46,218 nt of DNA from Desulfurococcaceae archaeon (lineage in GTDB: Archaea; Thermoproteota; Thermoprotei_A; Sulfolobales; Desulfurococcaceae). Under the pieces are notes generated by a model. That model was not told where the DNA came from. It worked only from the letters and a program-made list of their open reading frames with translations, and did not search any database. The position numbers and the translations under genes were made by a program. Location of the stretch: the NCBI GenBank assembly GCA_028275705.1, contig JAPWUD010000011.1, forward strand, positions 1 to 46,218. The letters run 5' to 3'. Shown here one piece after another: positions 43,456 through 46,218 of the stretch; the stretch's first letter is position 1, and every line of letters starts with the position of its first letter.

Positions 43456-44196
43456 ATCAATCAATACATTATACAAATACAGTATTACACATGGAAAAGT
43501 ACAGCATATCATGACACAATAAAAACTGCAGATCCATTTAGGGTAATATAGAGCGGGAAGCCAACATGGAGTGAGTTTAGAAGTTACTAAGATACTATCC
43601 AGGCTGAAATGCATGATCAACTCAAGTATGTAATACCCCTTAATAGTTTATAGCACTAACACAATAAATATAAAACAGTATCAAGGATTGAGAAAATCTA
43701 AATTGTTATTGCTGAATAATACACATTTAACCCTACAAATCCCCCAACCACTCTAAGATACTAGATGACTCGTAAAATAGACTCAATGATCAACACTAAT
43801 AAGTAATACCTAATGGCTGGTCATAGCACTCTTATTAAACACAGCATGTCTTTATAAATGGCAATTAGTTATTCATATAAAATGTGTATAAAAAATAGAA
43901 TTTAAGCGAAAGTAATGAAGAAATTTAGAGTGTACTAATGAATAATTAATAATACAATGAAATAAAACATAGTTCCTACAATAAGTGTAGGCAATGATCG
44001 CTCAAACAAACTAAAAGCGAAGGAACTACTTCGCCAATAGGTAAGAATAGATCTCCATAGTTCTAAACGATGAATTCACTATGTAGGTGCTATGTAGTAA
44101 AAACTATGTGTTTTAAACCCCCTACCCCCAAAGAAGGAATGGAGAGGGTGGGGTAAAAAGATTAATAGTGTTAAGGGGTGTAAGCCTTAATTTACC
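43456..44196. other. AT-rich non-coding stretch
   Basis: About 740 bases of low GC with many stops in all frames. Short open frames here have no family features or ribosome binding sites. No repeat array, origin-like box cluster or tRNA is seen. The sequence may be decayed accessory DNA beside the AbiE pair. Confidence 0.45.
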
Positions 44197-44256
44197 CTAC
44201 TTTTTCTTCTTCTCTTTCTTTTCTTCCTTCTTTGGGGCTTCCTTCTTCTCGGCCAT
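44197..44256 (-). CDS. Lysine-rich micro-gene (19 residues)
   Basis: The minus strand has ATG at 44256 followed by AEKKEAPKKEEKKEKKKK and TAG. A near-perfect ribosome binding site, GGGGGTGATC, ends four bases before the ATG. A TATA box lies about 50 bases upstream and a T run follows about 30 bases after the stop. An in-frame ATG at 44289 would give 30 residues (TTGPGKGVIE added), but it would sit at or before the predicted transcript start. The peptide has no known family; the charged Lys/Glu composition suggests nucleic-acid or ribosome association, which is inference. Confidence 0.6.
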   Translation of the reverse strand: MAEKKEAPKKEEKKEKKKK

Positions 44257-44302
44257 CTCGATCACCCCCTTTCCGGGGCCGGTAGTCATTTTATTATATT
44301 AG

Positions 44303-44314
44303 TGGTTTAAAAGC
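44303..44314 (-). promoter_or_regulatory. TATA box of the lysine-rich micro-gene
   Basis: Minus-strand GCTTTTAAACCA, centred about 20 bases before the ATG at 44289 and 52 before the ATG at 44256. Transcription would start around 44283, which favours the shorter peptide. Confidence 0.55.
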
Positions 44315-44362
44315 ATTTACATAGGGAATGTTTATTTTTGTTTAACCGCGCTTCTAGGTATT

Positions 44363-44530
44363 ATGTTACTACTGTTGTTTCTACTTAACAACGTGTTTCC
44401 CCTGGTAGTATTACTTATGGGGGGTGATCTGGGCTTCACGGCTTCAATTAATCCATGTAGTATAGTAGTAAGACATTTTCAACCGCAATACATGGTGTTA
44501 CTTGTATTTTTCACGGGTTTCAAGCCATGA
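44363..44530 (+). CDS. Doubtful 55-residue hydrophobic ORF
   Basis: ATG at 44363 opens a frame with an apolar start (LLLLFLLNNVFPLVVLLMGG) and a second apolar patch (YMVLLVFFTGF) ending at TGA 44530. No ribosome binding site precedes the ATG, and a GGGGGTGATC lies inside the frame rather than before it. It could be a membrane peptide or chance. It lies in the otherwise empty region between the micro-gene and the BtpA gene. Confidence 0.2.
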   Translation: MLLLLFLLNNVFPLVVLLMGGDLGFTASINPCSIVVRHFQPQYMVLLVFFTGFKP

Positions 44531-44637
44531 TCTATTATTATAAACACTGGTTTCAAAATTTATAAAGATCTATGAATCAAGGACATTAGTCTATGGCTAA
44601 TCTAGATAGCCATATCGGTTTCCAGGAGGGGAGTGTA

Positions 44638-45471
44638 TTACAAAAGGTGCTCCCGTAGTTTCTTTATAAATGCCTCCGCTCTTGCTGTATCTAGTGAATT
44701 ACCTGCTTTTCCATTTTTCTTTATATACGAGCCCACTATTACTCCATCAGCTACTTCAACAACCTTACTAATATTCTCCACTGTTACACCGCTTCCAACT
44801 AGGACTGGTATAGGCGAGTACTTCTTTACCAGGCTCACAAGGTTTAATGGCGGTGCCTCGCCTGTTTTAATCCCCGTTACTATTAAAGCATCTGCTTTCC
44901 CCCTCTCAACGTACTCTTCAACGAGTTCTCTTACATAGTCCTCAGTGCTAGCCTTTGATATAATCGAGGAGGACTCAATGAGGCTGAGTGATGTACGTAG
45001 TCCAGCAGCATGCTTCACGAAGATATCTGCATACACTTCTACGCCTGGATAATTAATCCTCACACTCCTCAATCTCGAGGCATCAGGCTCTATAACTCCT
45101 GAGTCGGATACTATTGGCTCAACGAGTGCGTTTACTCTTATGAATTTAGCCTTGGATGCAACAGCAATTGAGTATGCTTCAAAACCCGAATTCCTGAGTA
45201 GATTAACACCTACTTTAAACCCAGTGTTTTCAACGACTTCATGGACTATAATAGCCATTGTCGACAACGCCAATGGATCCTGGACTCTTGCCTCGAATGG
45301 TGCATCCCCATAGTTCTCTACTATTACCCCTGTGTATCCAAGACTAGAGAGTGTTTTTGCCTCTAATACTGCATTCTCTACTAATTGATCAAGGCTAGAT
45401 TTATAGACATGACTAGTCCTTGGAAGCCCCGGTAGGTGGATAACACCAAAAACCTCAAATCCCCTAGTCAA
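44638..45471 (-). CDS. BtpA/SgcQ-family protein
   Basis: A 277-residue TIM-barrel protein of the BtpA family, named for a cyanobacterial photosystem I factor but widespread in non-photosynthetic archaea. Seen are FGVIHLPGLPRTSHV, YTGVIVENYGDAPFEARV, VGVNLLRNSGFEAYSIAVASKAKFIRVNALVEPIVSDSG in pieces, ADALIVTGIKTGEAP and VLVGSGVTVENI. The function in archaea is unknown. TTG at 45471 is the likely start because a strong GGTGGTGATT lies directly upstream. It diverges from the acetyl-CoA synthetase subunit gene with 62 bases between. Confidence 0.9.
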   Translation of the reverse strand: MTRGFEVFGVIHLPGLPRTSHVYKSSLDQLVENAVLEAKTLSSLGYTGVIVENYGDAPFEARVQDPLALSTMAIIVHEVVENTGFKVGVNLLRNSGFEAYSIAVASKAKFIRVNALVEPIVSDSGVIEPDASRLRSVRINYPGVEVYADIFVKHAAGLRTSLSLIESSSIISKASTEDYVRELVEEYVERGKADALIVTGIKTGEAPPLNLVSLVKKYSPIPVLVGSGVTVENISKVVEVADGVIVGSYIKKNGKAGNSLDTARAEAFIKKLREHLL

Positions 45472-45533
45472 GAATCACCACCATAACGAATATTTTTAAT
45501 CCTCCAAACAATATAAGCATATAAAGGGCAGAA

Positions 45534-46208
45534 ATGGCTAAAGCAAAGCTACTAGAACACGAGGCATTTGAGCTGCTTAAATCATATGGAGTCCCACACC
45601 CTCCATTTGGATTAGCGAAAACCCCAGATGAGGCAGGTGAATTAGCGGATAAAATAGGGTACCCTGTGGTATTAAAGGTAGTTTCTCCAGATATAAGCCA
45701 CAAATTCGATGTTGGAGGAGTACTCCTAGGCGTGGAGTCGAGATTGGAAGCAGTTAAGGGATTCGAGACCATAACTAAGAATATTGAGAGGAATGCTCCA
45801 GGAGCTAGAATAATAGGTGTCTTAGTACAGAAGATGCTAAATCCCGGAGTAGAAGTAATCATTGGAGGATTAAGAGACCCAACATTTGGCATCGTATTAA
45901 TGCTTGGACTAGGAGGAGTCTTCACAGAGGTATTTAGAGATGTCTCATTTAGAGTATCACCACTAAAGAAAAGCGACGTATACGAAATGATCGAGGAGTT
46001 GAAAAGCACTCCACTACTCAAGGGATTTAGAGGACTCCCACCAGTAGATTTAGAATCCATAATAGACATAGTCTTAAAACTCGAGAAGATCATGAAGGAC
46101 CATGAAGAAATAGAGTCAGCAGACTTAAACCCTGTATTTGCCTATCCAAATGGTGCACTCGTAGTAGATGCGAGATTTATACTCAAAGGTGATAATCCAT
46201 CAAAGTGA
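45534..46208 (+). CDS. Acetyl-CoA synthetase (ADP-forming), beta subunit
   Basis: The ADP-forming synthetase turns acyl-CoA and ADP into acid and ATP, the energy-yielding last step of peptide and sugar fermentation in hyperthermophiles. This 224-residue ATP-grasp subunit has LEHEAFELLKSYGVPHPPFGLA, YPVVLKVVSPDISHKFDVGGV with the phosphate-carrying His, VQKMLNPGVEVIIGGLRDPTFG and LMLGLGGVFTEVF. The ending ESADLNPVFAY is typical. Length agrees with a complete beta subunit. The alpha subunit is not in this window and may be elsewhere or to the right. Confidence 0.95.
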   Translation: MAKAKLLEHEAFELLKSYGVPHPPFGLAKTPDEAGELADKIGYPVVLKVVSPDISHKFDVGGVLLGVESRLEAVKGFETITKNIERNAPGARIIGVLVQKMLNPGVEVIIGGLRDPTFGIVLMLGLGGVFTEVFRDVSFRVSPLKKSDVYEMIEELKSTPLLKGFRGLPPVDLESIIDIVLKLEKIMKDHEEIESADLNPVFAYPNGALVVDARFILKGDNPSK

Positions 46209-46218
46209 GAGGTGTTGA

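Noticed and set aside
43087-43620. Two minus-strand frames of about 85 codons
   Set aside because: No ribosome binding sites or domain patterns; they cross inverted repeats and are rich in rare combinations for this window.
1-46218. CRISPR array, rRNA genes or replication-origin repeats
   Set aside because: No regularly spaced direct repeats, no rRNA sequence and no origin-box cluster were seen on reading both strands.

Overview
The window looks like chromosomal DNA of a hyperthermophilic crenarchaeon (Thermoproteota), most probably from Desulfurococcales. Three kinds of evidence support this. The informational genes are archaeal: group II thermosome, GatD/GatE amidotransferase, Rpo4 and RpoK, L21e and S30e, SRP54, Nop5 with fibrillarin, Pus10 and Trm1. 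The MTA phosphorylase ends in a Cys-rich CSCC segment typical of thermophilic enzymes. Genes are tightly packed, with GTG and TTG starts, TATA boxes close to start codons and GGTGAT-type ribosome binding sites. The genus call is inference.

Layout. 1-6.4 kb: end of a subtilisin-like protease, enolase, a small membrane/zinc-ribbon/signal-peptidase cluster, then type IA topoisomerase, an M50 membrane protease and RpoK. 6.4-12 kb: thermosome, a thioredoxin-fold protein without CxxC, and a leftward set of poorly known genes around a PPP-type phosphatase. 12-15.3 kb: gatE and gatD, the archaeal Gln-tRNA pathway. 15.3-16.8 kb: a decayed IS200/IS605 element with a complete but atypical tnpB and a tnpA remnant. 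16.9-22.4 kb: S30e (only 53 codons), nop5, fibrillarin, an HTH regulator, THEP1 NTPase, DUF167 and trm1, with a well-formed C/D box sRNA directly upstream of trm1. 22.4-26.7 kb: RimK-like ligase, unknown membrane and SIS-like proteins, MTA phosphorylase, a purine phosphoribosyltransferase and a flavin reductase-like protein. 26.8-33.3 kb: tRNA-Leu(CAG), then a co-directional translation and RNA-modification run (SRP54, Pus10, L21e, Rpo4, DUF655, RsmA, HemK-like, TrmJ). 33.3-37 kb: UMP kinase, GlmS and a saccharopine-dehydrogenase-like protein. 37-38.8 kb: a second, zinc-finger-less TnpB-like protein preceded by a 48-codon AbrB-like gene, with a GC-rich, strongly structured RNA transcribed divergently. 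38.8-41.3 kb: a divergent PhoU/TrkA-C regulator and MgtE/SLC41 transporter pair. 41.5-43 kb: an AbiE-type toxin-antitoxin pair. 43-44.6 kb: a gene-poor stretch with several inverted repeats and a lysine-rich micro-gene. 44.6-46.2 kb: a BtpA-family protein and the ADP-forming acetyl-CoA synthetase beta subunit.

How it fits together. Most of the window is core translation, RNA modification, protein secretion and folding machinery. Nop5 and fibrillarin are the protein partners of C/D box sRNAs, and two sRNA candidates with identical box spacing occur in the same window. The accessory pieces are the two TnpB-family loci and the AbiE island with its unexplained flank. The most unusual locus is at about 37.07-38.55 kb: a RuvC-intact, zinc-finger-less TnpB relative, a tiny AbrB-like protein and a divergent structured RNA around one palindromic TATA region. 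It has no visible transposon ends, so it looks more like a settled chromosomal system than a mobile element.
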